64,000 bases of DNA, taken from Streptomyces marispadix. GTDB taxonomy: Bacteria > Actinomycetota > Actinomycetes > Streptomycetales > Streptomycetaceae. Positions 52,201 to 60,075 of this stretch are shown here, piece by piece. The DNA lies in NCBI RefSeq assembly GCF_022524345.1, contig NZ_JAKWJU010000002.1, positions 6,128,001-6,192,000 on the forward strand. The letters are read 5' to 3'. The position numbers and the translations under genes were made by a program. The notes beneath the pieces were generated by a model, which searched no databases, had not been told where the DNA came from, and worked only from the letters and a program-made list of their open reading frames with translations. How positions within the stretch are numbered: the stretch's first letter is position 1; each line of letters begins with the position of its first letter.

Positions 52201-52596
52201 CTGCGCACCGTGGTGGGAGCCGCGGGCCTGGCCCCGCTGCCCGAGACCTTCCCCGGTGTCGAGAACGTCGTTCTCGCCCTCTCGGCCCGCTCGGGCGTAC
52301 GGAGCATCGACCTCGCGCCGCTGCATCGCTGGGCGTCGCGCATCCGGTACGTGGCGGTGGAGAGCCCGCACCGGGTGACGGGGCGCAGGCCCTTCACCGA
52401 CCGGCTGCACATCAGGCCGGAGCACGTCGGAGGGCCGACCTTCGCCGACATGGTCAGCTCGTACTACGGCTGGAGCCGTATCCCTGTCGTACCGGCGCAG
52501 TACGGACCGGACGGTGACGGGAGAGGGGCTGACCGGCCGGACGGTGACGGCCGGGACGGTGACGCTGCCGGGCAGCGCCCGGCGCCGCAGGGGTGA
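49270..52596 (+). CDS. NACHT-domain STAND NTPase with C-terminal leucine-rich repeats (bacterial NLR-like)
   Basis: A 1108-residue protein. Residues 1 to about 230 form an all-helical N-terminal domain resembling the NACHT N-terminal helical domains of actinobacterial bNACHT proteins; no TIR, protease or nuclease motif is visible. The NACHT core holds Walker A GVAGSGKTT (267-275), Walker B MLLIDGVDEA (351-360) and sensor LVTSRPS (385-391). The winged-helix/helical region has ATNPLLCALICALHRDR (about 460-476) and FVHRVFQDFLAA. Residues about 700-1060 are leucine-rich, with repeats such as LRQLELFGVPEELDL, LREMRIDGL, LEHLMVQR and LRSLTLHVAD. The tail is Asp/Gly-rich. ATG 49270 has a GGGGG site 3 nt upstream. 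Bacterial NLR-like proteins act in phage defence; that role here is inference. Confidence 0.85.
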   Translation: MEPISIGARVSSAVAGPLVRRLFAQPGPGAGLVDSPVRLDRLVAWTQKRTLGESEVRRVAEQLVREALRNEPGEPPVRADEETAVADALAGTLMALGEIGMDEVQAVRLRPDGLALVLRREADEDVRASVRHLSGDGEALYDSLLELACLHILHFFTRRDTFPAATAVETVRMLDELVQRVDQALTRLSDQSSEDAEFEQRYLARLAEKHGELRIFGVDFSDPRRAHWPLGEAYLSLETRQIGGAGSGRRQRVEEALARHPRVMLRGVAGSGKTTLVQWLAVSAATRRLSGTGLEHLAAHVPFVLPVRTLTRTADAELPGPSQFLASVGHLIHDEEPEGWTLRVLRSGRGMLLIDGVDEAPEADRERVRAWIAELLSLYPEVYCLVTSRPSALDTGWLQESAFSEVTLLDLSRHDIERFVHRWHAAVATTVRARDRQAVTELRDSLVNTLHTKPDLRQLATNPLLCALICALHRDRHRELPRDRMALYEAALSMLLLRRDEEREVQPPEGINPSAPAEKQMLQRIAFWLLQNGRAEVHRNSAERIIERALPAMPQVAAPEQAPAVLRYLLLRTGLLLQPTDRTLSFVHRVFQDFLAARQIVEDELFGMLVDNAHKDQWEDVVRMTLGHCRERECTEVLDGLLEKGEAARRASLGLRWRRLHLLAVSGLEHVTTLDPEVRARTQSYGRALWPPEDDDRAARMLADVGPVVLDIVPEAAEVANEREAEAAVQIAGRVGGNRALHLLRQYRTHSAPGVRQRLADAWGSFDAARYADEVLSHVPLEEVRLHVGSRRELAALEQLGRVSEIVVESGLAAESTAGHLVEHLAPREPWSLRIEDCAGLESCAPLERLPLRQLELFGVPEELDLTPVARMSRLLRLTVQGRLPDPLLSAAQEDDSERRAPLREMRIDGLRAEPDALEGIERLRGLEHLMVQRPTIGADALARLAVLPRLRSLTLHVADTAELAEAPQLPQVRHLALRTVVGAAGLAPLPETFPGVENVVLALSARSGVRSIDLAPLHRWASRIRYVAVESPHRVTGRRPFTDRLHIRPEHVGGPTFADMVSSYYGWSRIPVVPAQYGPDGDGRGADRPDGDGRDGDAAGQRPAPQG

Positions 52597-52668
52597 GCCG
52601 ACGGCGCCGCCGAGAAGTCGCCGGTGTCCCAACTGCCCCCGTACGCCGCCCCCTTCGGACCCCCCGGC

Positions 52669-53793
52669 TCAGGACCGTGTGAGCCTCGCCCCCACGGGCC
52701 CCGCCGCTGCCGTGCGCCGATCACCGGCGAGACCGCGCCACCAGGGCGTACGGGGAAGTGACGGCGCGGACGGTTCGAAGCTGCCGCCGGGCATCGGCAC
52801 CGCCGTCCGCACGCCTGCCTCCGCCGCGGCGGCCAGCAGCCGCTCGCCGGGCTCCGCCCACGGATGCGGCGCGAGATTGAAGGTGCCCCAGTGGATCGGC
52901 AGCATCGCACCGCCGGCGCCCGTCAGATCGCGGTGTGCCCGCAGCCCCTCCTCCGGCGTCATATGGATGTCCGGCCAGAACTCGCTGTACGCGCCGATCT
53001 GGATCATCGTCGCGTCGAACGGTCCGTACTCGGCGCCGATCTCCGCGAAGCCGGGGAAGTAGCCCGTGTCGCCGCTGTGGAAGACCCGGTGCTCGGGGCC
53101 CTCGACGGCCCAGGACGCCCACAGCGTGCGCTGCTTGTTGCGAAGGCCCCTGCCGCAGAAGTGCCGCGCCGGGGTCGCCGTCAGGCGCAGCCCGGCGATG
53201 TCCGCCGACTCGTGCCAGTCCAGCTCCGTGAACCGCTCCGGCGGCACGCCCCATCTCTCCAGATGGGCGCCGACGCCGAGCGTCACCGCGAACGGCACGT
53301 CGCTCCCGGCCAGTCGGCGGACCGTGGGCAGATCGAGATGGTCGTAGTGGTCGTGTGAGATCACGACGGCGTCCAGCCGTCCGAGCGAGTCGAGCGGCAC
53401 GGGCACGGCATGCAGCCGTCGCGGCCCGATGAACGAGAACGGCGAGCAGCGGCTGCCCCACACCGGGTCGAAGAGCACCCGTCTGCCGTCGATCTCCGCG
53501 AGCACGGTGGCGTGACCCAGCCAGGTCAGCCGCAGGCCGGAGGCGGGCGGGGAAGTCAGATCGGGGCGGACGAGCGGCACGGGCCCGTCGGGTCTGCGTC
53601 CGTCGCGGCTGAGCAGGGCCCGCAGCATCTCGCGTCTGCTGCGCACGGCTCTCGGCATCCGCTCCGCGGGCTCGGGATTGCGGAACGACCCGGTCTCCGC
53701 GTCGTAGTTGGGCGACCGCTCGATGCGGGCCAGGCGTTCCCCGGAGGGCTCCGCGCCGAAGGAGAGGGGGTTGAAGCCGAGTACGCCGCTCAT
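52669..53793 (-). CDS. metallo-beta-lactamase fold hydrolase (UlaG/NAPE-PLD-like)
   Basis: A 374-residue MBL-fold protein. LRLTWLGHATVLAEIDGRRVLFDPVWG read in parts, the metal motif VISHDHYDHLDLPT (HxHxDH), FHSGDTGYF (Asp ligand), and MLPIHWGTFNLAPHPWAEP (last His). This is the L-ascorbate lactonase/NAPE-PLD-like branch. The substrate is unknown. ATG 53793 has CGGGAGAAC upstream, so the longer open frame to 53937 is not needed. Convergent with the NACHT gene and divergent from the DinB gene across 287 bp of GC-rich sequence with ccaggtg(t/c)c repeats and no gene. Confidence 0.88.
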   Translation of the reverse strand: MSGVLGFNPLSFGAEPSGERLARIERSPNYDAETGSFRNPEPAERMPRAVRSRREMLRALLSRDGRRPDGPVPLVRPDLTSPPASGLRLTWLGHATVLAEIDGRRVLFDPVWGSRCSPFSFIGPRRLHAVPVPLDSLGRLDAVVISHDHYDHLDLPTVRRLAGSDVPFAVTLGVGAHLERWGVPPERFTELDWHESADIAGLRLTATPARHFCGRGLRNKQRTLWASWAVEGPEHRVFHSGDTGYFPGFAEIGAEYGPFDATMIQIGAYSEFWPDIHMTPEEGLRAHRDLTGAGGAMLPIHWGTFNLAPHPWAEPGERLLAAAAEAGVRTAVPMPGGSFEPSAPSLPRTPWWRGLAGDRRTAAAGPVGARLTRS

Positions 53794-54080
53794 CGAGTTC
53801 TCCCGTTCCGCTGATCTCCGCACCTGGGTGCCCTTGCCCGGCGCCGGTACGCCTGGCTGCCGTACCGGCGAGGCCGCCGGTTCCAGATGCCAGGTGCCAG
53901 GTGTCCCCGGTGTCCAGGTTCCGGTGTGCCTGGGCAACGCCGTCCTGTGCCCGGTTTGTTCCCCGGCGATGAGTTCCCCCGCGCCCCACGGTCACCACAG
54001 GGACCGGAGAACGGACCGTTCCGGGACCGGGCGGCAGCCGCTGGGCCGGTGCCCGGGGACCCGGGGAGAGGGTGTGCACA

Positions 54081-54680
54081 GTGACGACGATGCTCGATCT
54101 GGGGCCGCAGGCGCGTGAGGTGAAGGCACTGCTCGGCGGGGTGCGCGACGACGGGCTCGCGGCGCCGACTCCGTGCGGCTCGTATTCCGTACGGGAGCTG
54201 CTGGGGCATCTGCTCGACCTGGCCCGTGCCTTCACCGACGCCGCGCGCAAGGACCTCGGCGCCGGCACGGACCGGGACCCCTCCGCGTCGCTGCCGCGGC
54301 TGCCGGACGACTGGCGCGAGCGGCTGCCCGTACAGCTCGACGAGCTGGCCGCGGCGTGGCGCAGCGAGGCGGCGTGGGAGGGGGACACCAGAGCCGGCGG
54401 AGTCGATCTGCCCGGCTCCGTCGCGGGCATCGTCGCGATCAACGAACTCGTCCTGCACGGCTGGGACTTGGCCCGTGCCACAGGCCAGGAGTACCGGGGC
54501 GACCCGGCCGCGCTGGAGGCCTCGGTCGGCATGCTCTCCCAGACGGGCCCGGCCGAGCGTGCCCCGATGTTCGGCCCGGCCGTGGAGGTGTCCGAAGAGG
54601 CGTCGCTGCTGGACCGTGCAGTGGCCCTCGGGGGACGCAGCCCCGACTGGAGCCCGCCGGAGCGCTCCACGGCGCGTTGA
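54081..54680 (+). CDS. DinB-like/maleylpyruvate isomerase family protein (TIGR03086 type)
   Basis: A 199-residue four-helix metal-binding protein. VRELLGHLLDLARAF near residue 45 and NELVLHGWDLARATG near residue 120 carry the metal His residues of the mycothiol-dependent S-transferase family. Actinobacterial members are thought to use mycothiol; the substrate is unknown. GTG 54081 has GGGGAGAGGG about 11 nt upstream; GTG 54072 and ATG 54090 are alternatives. It lies just upstream of the LacI-regulated carbohydrate operon but ends before its operator, so it is probably separate. Confidence 0.78.
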   Translation: MTTMLDLGPQAREVKALLGGVRDDGLAAPTPCGSYSVRELLGHLLDLARAFTDAARKDLGAGTDRDPSASLPRLPDDWRERLPVQLDELAAAWRSEAAWEGDTRAGGVDLPGSVAGIVAINELVLHGWDLARATGQEYRGDPAALEASVGMLSQTGPAERAPMFGPAVEVSEEASLLDRAVALGGRSPDWSPPERSTAR

Positions 54681-54711
54681 CGCGGCGCGCGAGCGAATGG
54701 CATCGTTCCCA

Positions 54712-54729
54712 CATGGGATCGATGCCATG
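54712..54729. promoter_or_regulatory. LacI-type operator 1 (before double-MBL gene)
   Basis: CATGGGATC|GATGCCATG is an 18-bp palindrome with one mismatch. Its core (GG-ATCGAT-CC) equals the perfect palindrome at 59971-59988. It ends 33 nt before GTG 54763. Together with an outer ATGGCATCG copy at 54698 it gives a second, wider inverted repeat. Confidence 0.75.
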
Positions 54730-54762
54730 GGTGCGCGCCGCCGGTCCCGGAAGGGAACCGCG

Positions 54763-56610
54763 GTGGGGCTCCGTATCTGTGACGACGTCTTCCTCCACGA
54801 GGACACCTGCCACGTCTACGTCCTGCGGGACCGGGACACCCGGCAGGCGGTGCTCGTGGACTTCGGCAGCGGCGATGTGCTGGACCGCCTCGGCGAGTTC
54901 GGCGTCGACCGCGTCACCGACGTGCTCGTCACCCATCACCACCGCGACCAGGTGCAGGGCCTGGCGCGTGCCGTCGCCGCGGGCATAAGGATCTGGGTGC
55001 CGCCCGTCGAGGCGGATCTGATCGCCCGGGTCGACGAGCACTGGCGCACCCGCCCGCTCGACAACGACTACGACGTACGCCAGGACCGCTACTCGCTGCT
55101 GGAGCAGGTGCCGGTCACCGGCACCGTCGCCGAGTACCGCACCGAGCGCTACGGCGCCTTCGACGTCTACACCCACCCGCTGCCCGGCCACACCGTCGGC
55201 TCCGTGGGCTACTTCGTGGACATCGGCGGGCGGCGCCTCGCCTTCACCGGCGACCTCGTTCACGGCGAGGGCCGCGTATGGTCGCTCGCCGCGACCCAGT
55301 GGGCCTACACCGGCTTCCACGAGACAGCCGGCATGGAGGGCGTGGCCGCCACCGTGCTCTCCAGCATGCAGGTGCTCGAACGCGAGCCGGAGCTGCTGCT
55401 GCCCTCGCACGGCGACATCGTCACCGACCCGCCCGCGGCCGTGGCACGCGCCCGCCGCGCGTTGCAGGAACTGCTCGACATGCGACGCCGCACCCCATGG
55501 GACCCGGAGGGGAAGCTCCGCGACCCCTGGCGCGAGGTCACACCGCACCTGCTGCGCAACACCACCAGCATGGCCAACTCCTACGCCCTGCTCTCCGACC
55601 ACGGCACCGCGCTGCTGCTGGACTTCGGCTACGACTTGACCACCGGTCTCGCGGGCGGCGGCGACCGCTCCTCACGGCGCCCGCTGCTGGCGTCCATCGA
55701 GGCGCTGCGCCGCCGGCACGGCGTCGACCGCGTCGAGGTGGCGCTGCCGACCCACTACCACGACGACCATGTGGCCGGGTTCAACCTGCTGCGCGAGGTG
55801 CACGGCACCCAGGTGTACTCGCCGTCCCACATCGCGCCCGTGCTCCGGTCGCCGGAGCGCTGGGACCTGCCCTGCCTGTGGTACGACCCGATCCCCGTGG
55901 ACCGTGAACTGGCCCCCGGGGGTGCTCCGTTGCGCTGGCGCGAGTACGAGATCGGCGTGCACGAGCTGCCCGGCCACACCCTCTACGCCGCGGCGTACTC
56001 CTTCACCGCCGACGGGCGGTCCGTCATCGCCACGGGCGACCAGCAGAGCACCGAATGGGAGCCGGGCATCCGCCCGGAACTCCTCAACTACCAGTACCGC
56101 AACAGGTTCCGCATCGACGACTTCGTACACAGCGCCGAGCTGTACCGGAAGCTGCGGCCCGAGCTAATGATCAGCGGCCACTGGGCGCCCTTCGAGGTCG
56201 GCGACGACTATCTGGACATGCTGCTCGCCGAGGGCGAGAGGCTCGCCCGTCTCCACCGCGAACTGCTGCCCCGCGACGTCGACTTGGGCGCCGAGGGCTT
56301 CGCCGCGCGCATCGACCCGTATCGCAGCGCGGTGCCGCCCGGTGGGACGGTGTCCCTCGAAGCCGCCGTACGCAATCCCTTCCCGCGGCGGGAGACGGCC
56401 GAGGTGACGCTGTGCGTGCCGGACGGGTGGGACGCCGAACCGGCGCTACGCCAGGTGGAGTTGCCGCCGAGCGGCGAGGCGGCGGTGCGATTCCTGCTGC
56501 GGGTGCCGCGTGCCGCCGCCGCTGCCGAACGGCGGCGCGTGGCCGTGGACTTGACGGTCGGACGCATGCGGCTGGGCCAGCAGGCTGAGGCGCTGGTGAG
56601 CGTCCGATGA
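54763..56610 (+). CDS. tandem metallo-beta-lactamase protein with C-terminal NEW3-like domain
   Basis: A 615-residue protein with two MBL folds. The first (about 1-235) has HHHRDQ at 58-63, where canonical HxHxDH would end in His, plus H143, D164 (FTGD) and H216 (PSHGD). The second (about 265-500) has intact HYHDDH (331-336), H404, D426 (ATGD) and H473. Residues about 520-610 look like the beta-sandwich NEW3 domain found with glycosidases (PPGGTVSLEAAVRNPF, VPDGWDAEP, LPPSGEAAVRFLL). No signal peptide. The start GTG 54763 has AAGGGAACC upstream and lies after the operator. The stop overlaps the glycosidase start. The substrate, perhaps a lactone or sugar ester, is unknown. Confidence 0.83.
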   Translation: MGLRICDDVFLHEDTCHVYVLRDRDTRQAVLVDFGSGDVLDRLGEFGVDRVTDVLVTHHHRDQVQGLARAVAAGIRIWVPPVEADLIARVDEHWRTRPLDNDYDVRQDRYSLLEQVPVTGTVAEYRTERYGAFDVYTHPLPGHTVGSVGYFVDIGGRRLAFTGDLVHGEGRVWSLAATQWAYTGFHETAGMEGVAATVLSSMQVLEREPELLLPSHGDIVTDPPAAVARARRALQELLDMRRRTPWDPEGKLRDPWREVTPHLLRNTTSMANSYALLSDHGTALLLDFGYDLTTGLAGGGDRSSRRPLLASIEALRRRHGVDRVEVALPTHYHDDHVAGFNLLREVHGTQVYSPSHIAPVLRSPERWDLPCLWYDPIPVDRELAPGGAPLRWREYEIGVHELPGHTLYAAAYSFTADGRSVIATGDQQSTEWEPGIRPELLNYQYRNRFRIDDFVHSAELYRKLRPELMISGHWAPFEVGDDYLDMLLAEGERLARLHRELLPRDVDLGAEGFAARIDPYRSAVPPGGTVSLEAAVRNPFPRRETAEVTLCVPDGWDAEPALRQVELPPSGEAAVRFLLRVPRAAAAAERRRVAVDLTVGRMRLGQQAEALVSVR

Positions 56611-58706
56611 GCACCGCGCACCAGGAGCCCGCGAGCGGTCGGGCCGCGGACGGCCGCCCCGACGGCTCCCTGGGGGACGACGCCGTCCACGCCGCGTACG
56701 GAGCGGACGGCAGCGTCGAAGTCATCGCACCCGCCTACGAGTTGACCGTCGCCGCCGAAGGACTGACGGCGCGGCTGACCGCCCGGCGGGCCCACGAACG
56801 CCCTGAACAGCCGTATGGGTCGCACGGGCAGCCCCCCGACGATGCCGCACGGCCCGGGGAAGGCCGCCGCACGGCGACGTATGGCGCGCCGCTGCTTCTC
56901 CAACTGGCCGGCGCCGTGGACCGTCTGGGCGCAGACGACGAGACGCTCTCGGTCTGCGCGCCGCACCTGGAGAGCGAACCTCCGCACCCCTGGCCGCGTG
57001 TCACCGTCAGCCGTCGCAGCACCGCATGGCGCCACGCCGTCACCCGTATCGACTGCACACCCCGCGGGCCCCAACTGCGCTGGGAGGTAACGGGATCGGG
57101 CCGGGTGACGTCGGTGCTGCCCTTCGCCGTACGGGCCGCGCTCGGCGGACGCGGCGGCGGTCTGCGGCCCAGCGGCCATGACTGGCGCACCCTCTTCACG
57201 CCCAATCCCGGACCACCCCGGCGACTGACCCGTGGCGCGGGGGAGAGCGCGGTCGTCGGCGCGTACGGGGACGCGCGGCCCGGTCGCGGCCACTGGTTCT
57301 TCACCCCCGCGCCGCTGTGCCTCGCGCTCACGGAGGAGGAACTGCCGGACGACACCGACTTGTCGAACCCCGCCGGAGACGATCCGTCCGCGCCGGGAGA
57401 CTGGTGGACGATCGGCCTCGGCGACCCGGTCGACCGGCTCACCTTCACACAACTCGCCTATGTCCCCTCCGACTCGGGCTTCCACCTTCGGCTGGACTAC
57501 GAGGGGCACACACGTACCGAGCACCCCGACGGCGCCCGGGGCGGCGAGGACGGCACAGCCGAAGGCGACGCCGGGCAGGCCGCGTTCACCTCGCCCGCGG
57601 TGCTGCTGGCCCCCGGCCATCCCGACCCGTACTCCGGGCTGCGCGCCCACCGCGAATGGCTCTCGGGACACGGCTGGGCGGCGGCCCCCGGCCGCGACCG
57701 CCCGCCCGCAAGGCGGCCCGGCTGGTGGCGGGAGCCGATGTTCTGCGGCTGGGGCGCGCAGTCGGCGCGTGCGAAGGAGACCCGGCGCCCCGCGCCGGAC
57801 CTCAGCACGCAGCAGGAGTACGACGCCCATCTGGCACTGCTCGACGCCCACGGCCTCGACCCCGGCACGGTCGTCGTCGACGACAAGTGGCAGCGTGCGT
57901 ACGGCTCTTGGGAACCCGACCGGGCCAAGTGGCCCGATCTGCGCGGCTGGATCGGCGAGCGCCACGCCGAAGGCCGGAAGGTGCTGCTGTGGTGGCGCGC
58001 GTGGGCCACCGAGGGCGTGCCGGACGAGCTGTGCGTACGCACCCCCGACGGGCGCCCCGTGGCCCTCGACCCCGACCACCCCGGCGCTCGGCGCCTGCTC
58101 GACGGCAACATCCTCCGCATGCTGTCGCCCGCTCCCGGCGGGCTCGGCGCCGACGGACTGAAGATCGACTTCACGGCGGACACGCCCTCCGGCGCGAGCC
58201 TCGTCTCCCACGGGCCGCACTGGGGCATCGCGCTGCTGCACCGGCAGCTCGCCGTCATCCACGCCGCCGCGAAGCGCGCGAAGCCCGATGCGCTGGTCGT
58301 CACGCATACGCCGCACCCGGCGTTCGCCGACGTCACCGATATGATCCGGCTCAACGACATGCTGCGCCTCGACGACCCCGACCCGTACGCGCGGATCGTG
58401 CCGCAGATGCGTCTGCGGGCGGCCGTCGCCGAAGCCGCCTGCCCCGGGCTGCTGATCGACACCGACGACTGGTGCGCACCCGACCGTGAACAGTGGCGCG
58501 AGTACTGCGCCGTCAAGCACGAGCTGGGCGTGCCCGCCCTCTACGTGGTCTCCCGACTGGACCGCACGGGCGAGGAGTTGGCGGAGGACGACTACGCGGC
58601 GCTGCGTCGGTCGTGGGCACGGTGGCGCGAAGGCGGCCGGGCCGGACCGGGCGGGCAGGCCGCCCGCGCCCCGGACGCCGAGGACGGCCGGAAGACCAGG
58701 AGCTGA
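56607..58706 (+). CDS. putative TIM-barrel glycoside hydrolase (GH31/GH36-like)
   Basis: A 699-residue intracellular enzyme. The N-terminal 350 residues look like a beta-sandwich. The barrel begins near 372 (GWWREPMFCGWGAQS). VVVDDKWQ (422-428), KVLLWWRAWA (458-467) and DGLKIDF (516-522, D521 the likely nucleophile) have the spacing of clan GH-D alpha-glycosidases. SRLDRTGEEL near the end is after the barrel. It has no signal peptide, so it acts on an imported sugar. The family is diverged and alpha-galactosidase activity is only a suggestion. ATG 56607 overlaps the previous stop (ATGA), and the LacI gene follows 11 bp later. Confidence 0.75.
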   Translation: MSTAHQEPASGRAADGRPDGSLGDDAVHAAYGADGSVEVIAPAYELTVAAEGLTARLTARRAHERPEQPYGSHGQPPDDAARPGEGRRTATYGAPLLLQLAGAVDRLGADDETLSVCAPHLESEPPHPWPRVTVSRRSTAWRHAVTRIDCTPRGPQLRWEVTGSGRVTSVLPFAVRAALGGRGGGLRPSGHDWRTLFTPNPGPPRRLTRGAGESAVVGAYGDARPGRGHWFFTPAPLCLALTEEELPDDTDLSNPAGDDPSAPGDWWTIGLGDPVDRLTFTQLAYVPSDSGFHLRLDYEGHTRTEHPDGARGGEDGTAEGDAGQAAFTSPAVLLAPGHPDPYSGLRAHREWLSGHGWAAAPGRDRPPARRPGWWREPMFCGWGAQSARAKETRRPAPDLSTQQEYDAHLALLDAHGLDPGTVVVDDKWQRAYGSWEPDRAKWPDLRGWIGERHAEGRKVLLWWRAWATEGVPDELCVRTPDGRPVALDPDHPGARRLLDGNILRMLSPAPGGLGADGLKIDFTADTPSGASLVSHGPHWGIALLHRQLAVIHAAAKRAKPDALVVTHTPHPAFADVTDMIRLNDMLRLDDPDPYARIVPQMRLRAAVAEAACPGLLIDTDDWCAPDREQWREYCAVKHELGVPALYVVSRLDRTGEELAEDDYAALRRSWARWREGGRAGPGGQAARAPDAEDGRKTRS

Positions 58707-58717
58707 GAGAAGAGCAC

Positions 58718-59875
58718 ATGGGCAACGCACGCGCACGCAACGGGGGAAAGCGTGCTCGCGTCACGCTGCACGAGGTCGCCGAGGAAGCGGGCACCTCGCG
58801 CTCCACGGCCTCCCGCGCCCTGGGCGGACACGGCTATGTGGCCGAGCACATCAGGGAGCGGGTGCGCGCCGCCGCTGAGCGGCTCGGCTATGTGCCGGAC
58901 GTCTCCGCCCGTACGCTCAAGGGCCGTTCGAGCCGGGTGATCGGGCTGCTCGTCTCCGATCTGCGCAACCAGTTCTACGCGCAGCTCGCCGCCGGCGTCG
59001 AACAGACCCTCTCGGCGGCCGGATACCAGGTCGTGCTCGTCGACGACCACGGGAGCGAGGAGCGGGCGGCCGACGGGGCGAGGGCGTTCCTGGCGATGCG
59101 CGCGGACGGCGTGCTCCTGGCACCGGTCGGCCGCCCGGCGACCGAGGTGCTTGTGGAACACGGCACGCCCGTCGTGGAGGTGGACCGGCGTTCGGGAGTA
59201 CGCGGCTGCGACGCCGTCGCCATCGACAGCGAGAGCGGCTCACGCGCGGCCGTGGAGCATCTGCTGGAACTGGGCCACCGGAAGATCGCCGTCGTCGTGG
59301 ACGAGACGAAGTGGGCCACCGGCAAGGACCGGCTGAAGGGGTACCGGGCCGCTCTGCGTGAGGCGGGCGTCCCGTACTCGCGCAGGCGCGTACTGGATCT
59401 CGGGCTGCGCCTGGGGCCTCGGCCCGGCACGGACGACGAGGACGATGCGGGCGGTACGGGCGCTGAGGACGGCACGGGCGGCCCGGACGACATGGCCGAC
59501 ACGTACTCCGGCGACCCCGGCGACGGCGGGCGCGATCCCGCCGGCGCGGTGGCGGCCCTGCTGGACGCCGACCCGGACGTGACCGCCGTCTTCGCCGCGA
59601 ACAACGTCGTGGCCGAACTGGTCTGGCAGGTGCTCAAGCAGCGCGGCGCGGCCGTGCCGGAGGACTACTCGGTGGTCTCCTTCGACGACCAGACGTGGAT
59701 GCGCATGGTCGAGCCGAAGCTGACGGCGGTGCGCCAGCCCGTCTACGACATGGGGCGGCGGGCGGCGGCGCTGCTGCTCGAACGCACCGGCGGCGGCCCG
59801 TCCCGCTCCCAATCCCACATCCTCCAGCCGGAGTTGGTCGTACGAGGCTCGACCGCGCCACCGGCGCGCGGCTGA
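58718..59875 (+). CDS. LacI-family transcriptional regulator
   Basis: A 385-residue regulator. HTH (about 15-60): VTLHEVAEEAGTSRSTASRALGGHGYVAEHIRERV. The periplasmic-binding-like effector domain includes IGLLVSDLRNQFYAQLAAGVE, DGVLLAP, VEVDRRSG, AVEHLLELGHRKIAVV, and AVFAANNVVAELVWQVLKQRG. A Gly/Asp-rich insert of about 45 residues (about 238-282, GTDDEDDAGGTGAEDG) interrupts the effector domain, unusual for the family. ATG 58718 has GAGAGAAGAG upstream. It probably binds the ATCGAT-centred palindromes at 54712 and 59971. Confidence 0.9.
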   Translation: MGNARARNGGKRARVTLHEVAEEAGTSRSTASRALGGHGYVAEHIRERVRAAAERLGYVPDVSARTLKGRSSRVIGLLVSDLRNQFYAQLAAGVEQTLSAAGYQVVLVDDHGSEERAADGARAFLAMRADGVLLAPVGRPATEVLVEHGTPVVEVDRRSGVRGCDAVAIDSESGSRAAVEHLLELGHRKIAVVVDETKWATGKDRLKGYRAALREAGVPYSRRRVLDLGLRLGPRPGTDDEDDAGGTGAEDGTGGPDDMADTYSGDPGDGGRDPAGAVAALLDADPDVTAVFAANNVVAELVWQVLKQRGAAVPEDYSVVSFDDQTWMRMVEPKLTAVRQPVYDMGRRAAALLLERTGGGPSRSQSHILQPELVVRGSTAPPARG

Positions 59876-59970
59876 CCCGGCAGCCGACCTCAGGACCACC
59901 GCACCGCTCCCTCGGACAAGTGCGCCCGTCCGATGCATTGACGGGCCCCCCGGGTGTGGTTACGTTCTCA

Positions 59971-59988
59971 TGTGGCATCGATGCCACA
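59971..59988. promoter_or_regulatory. LacI-type operator 2 (before sugar importer)
   Basis: TGTGGCATCGATGCCACA is a perfect 18-bp palindrome, 88 nt before the binding-protein start and 96 nt after the lacI stop. The central CG pair and GCATCGATGC core are typical LacI features. Best operator candidate in the window. Confidence 0.85.
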
Positions 59989-60075
59989 CGCTGTACGCAT
60001 GGCTCGTGCCACCACCCCCACGCCCTCATCCAGCTCCCGCCACGCCGTGTCGGCCACACGCTCGAAGGAGAGAAC

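Noticed and set aside
49270-52596. LuxR- or SARP-type STAND regulator instead of an NLR-like protein
   Set aside because: No HTH of the LuxR type at the C-terminus and no BTAD/SARP winged helix at the N-terminus. The C-terminus is leucine-rich.
54226-54762. Upstream extension of the double-MBL reading frame
   Set aside because: It overlaps the DinB-type gene in another frame and passes through the LacI operator. GTG 54763 has a ribosome binding site and starts at the domain.
56208-58736. Open frame of about 842 codons on the minus strand
   Set aside because: Antisense shadow of the glycosidase gene. The plus-strand gene has start-stop overlaps with its neighbours.
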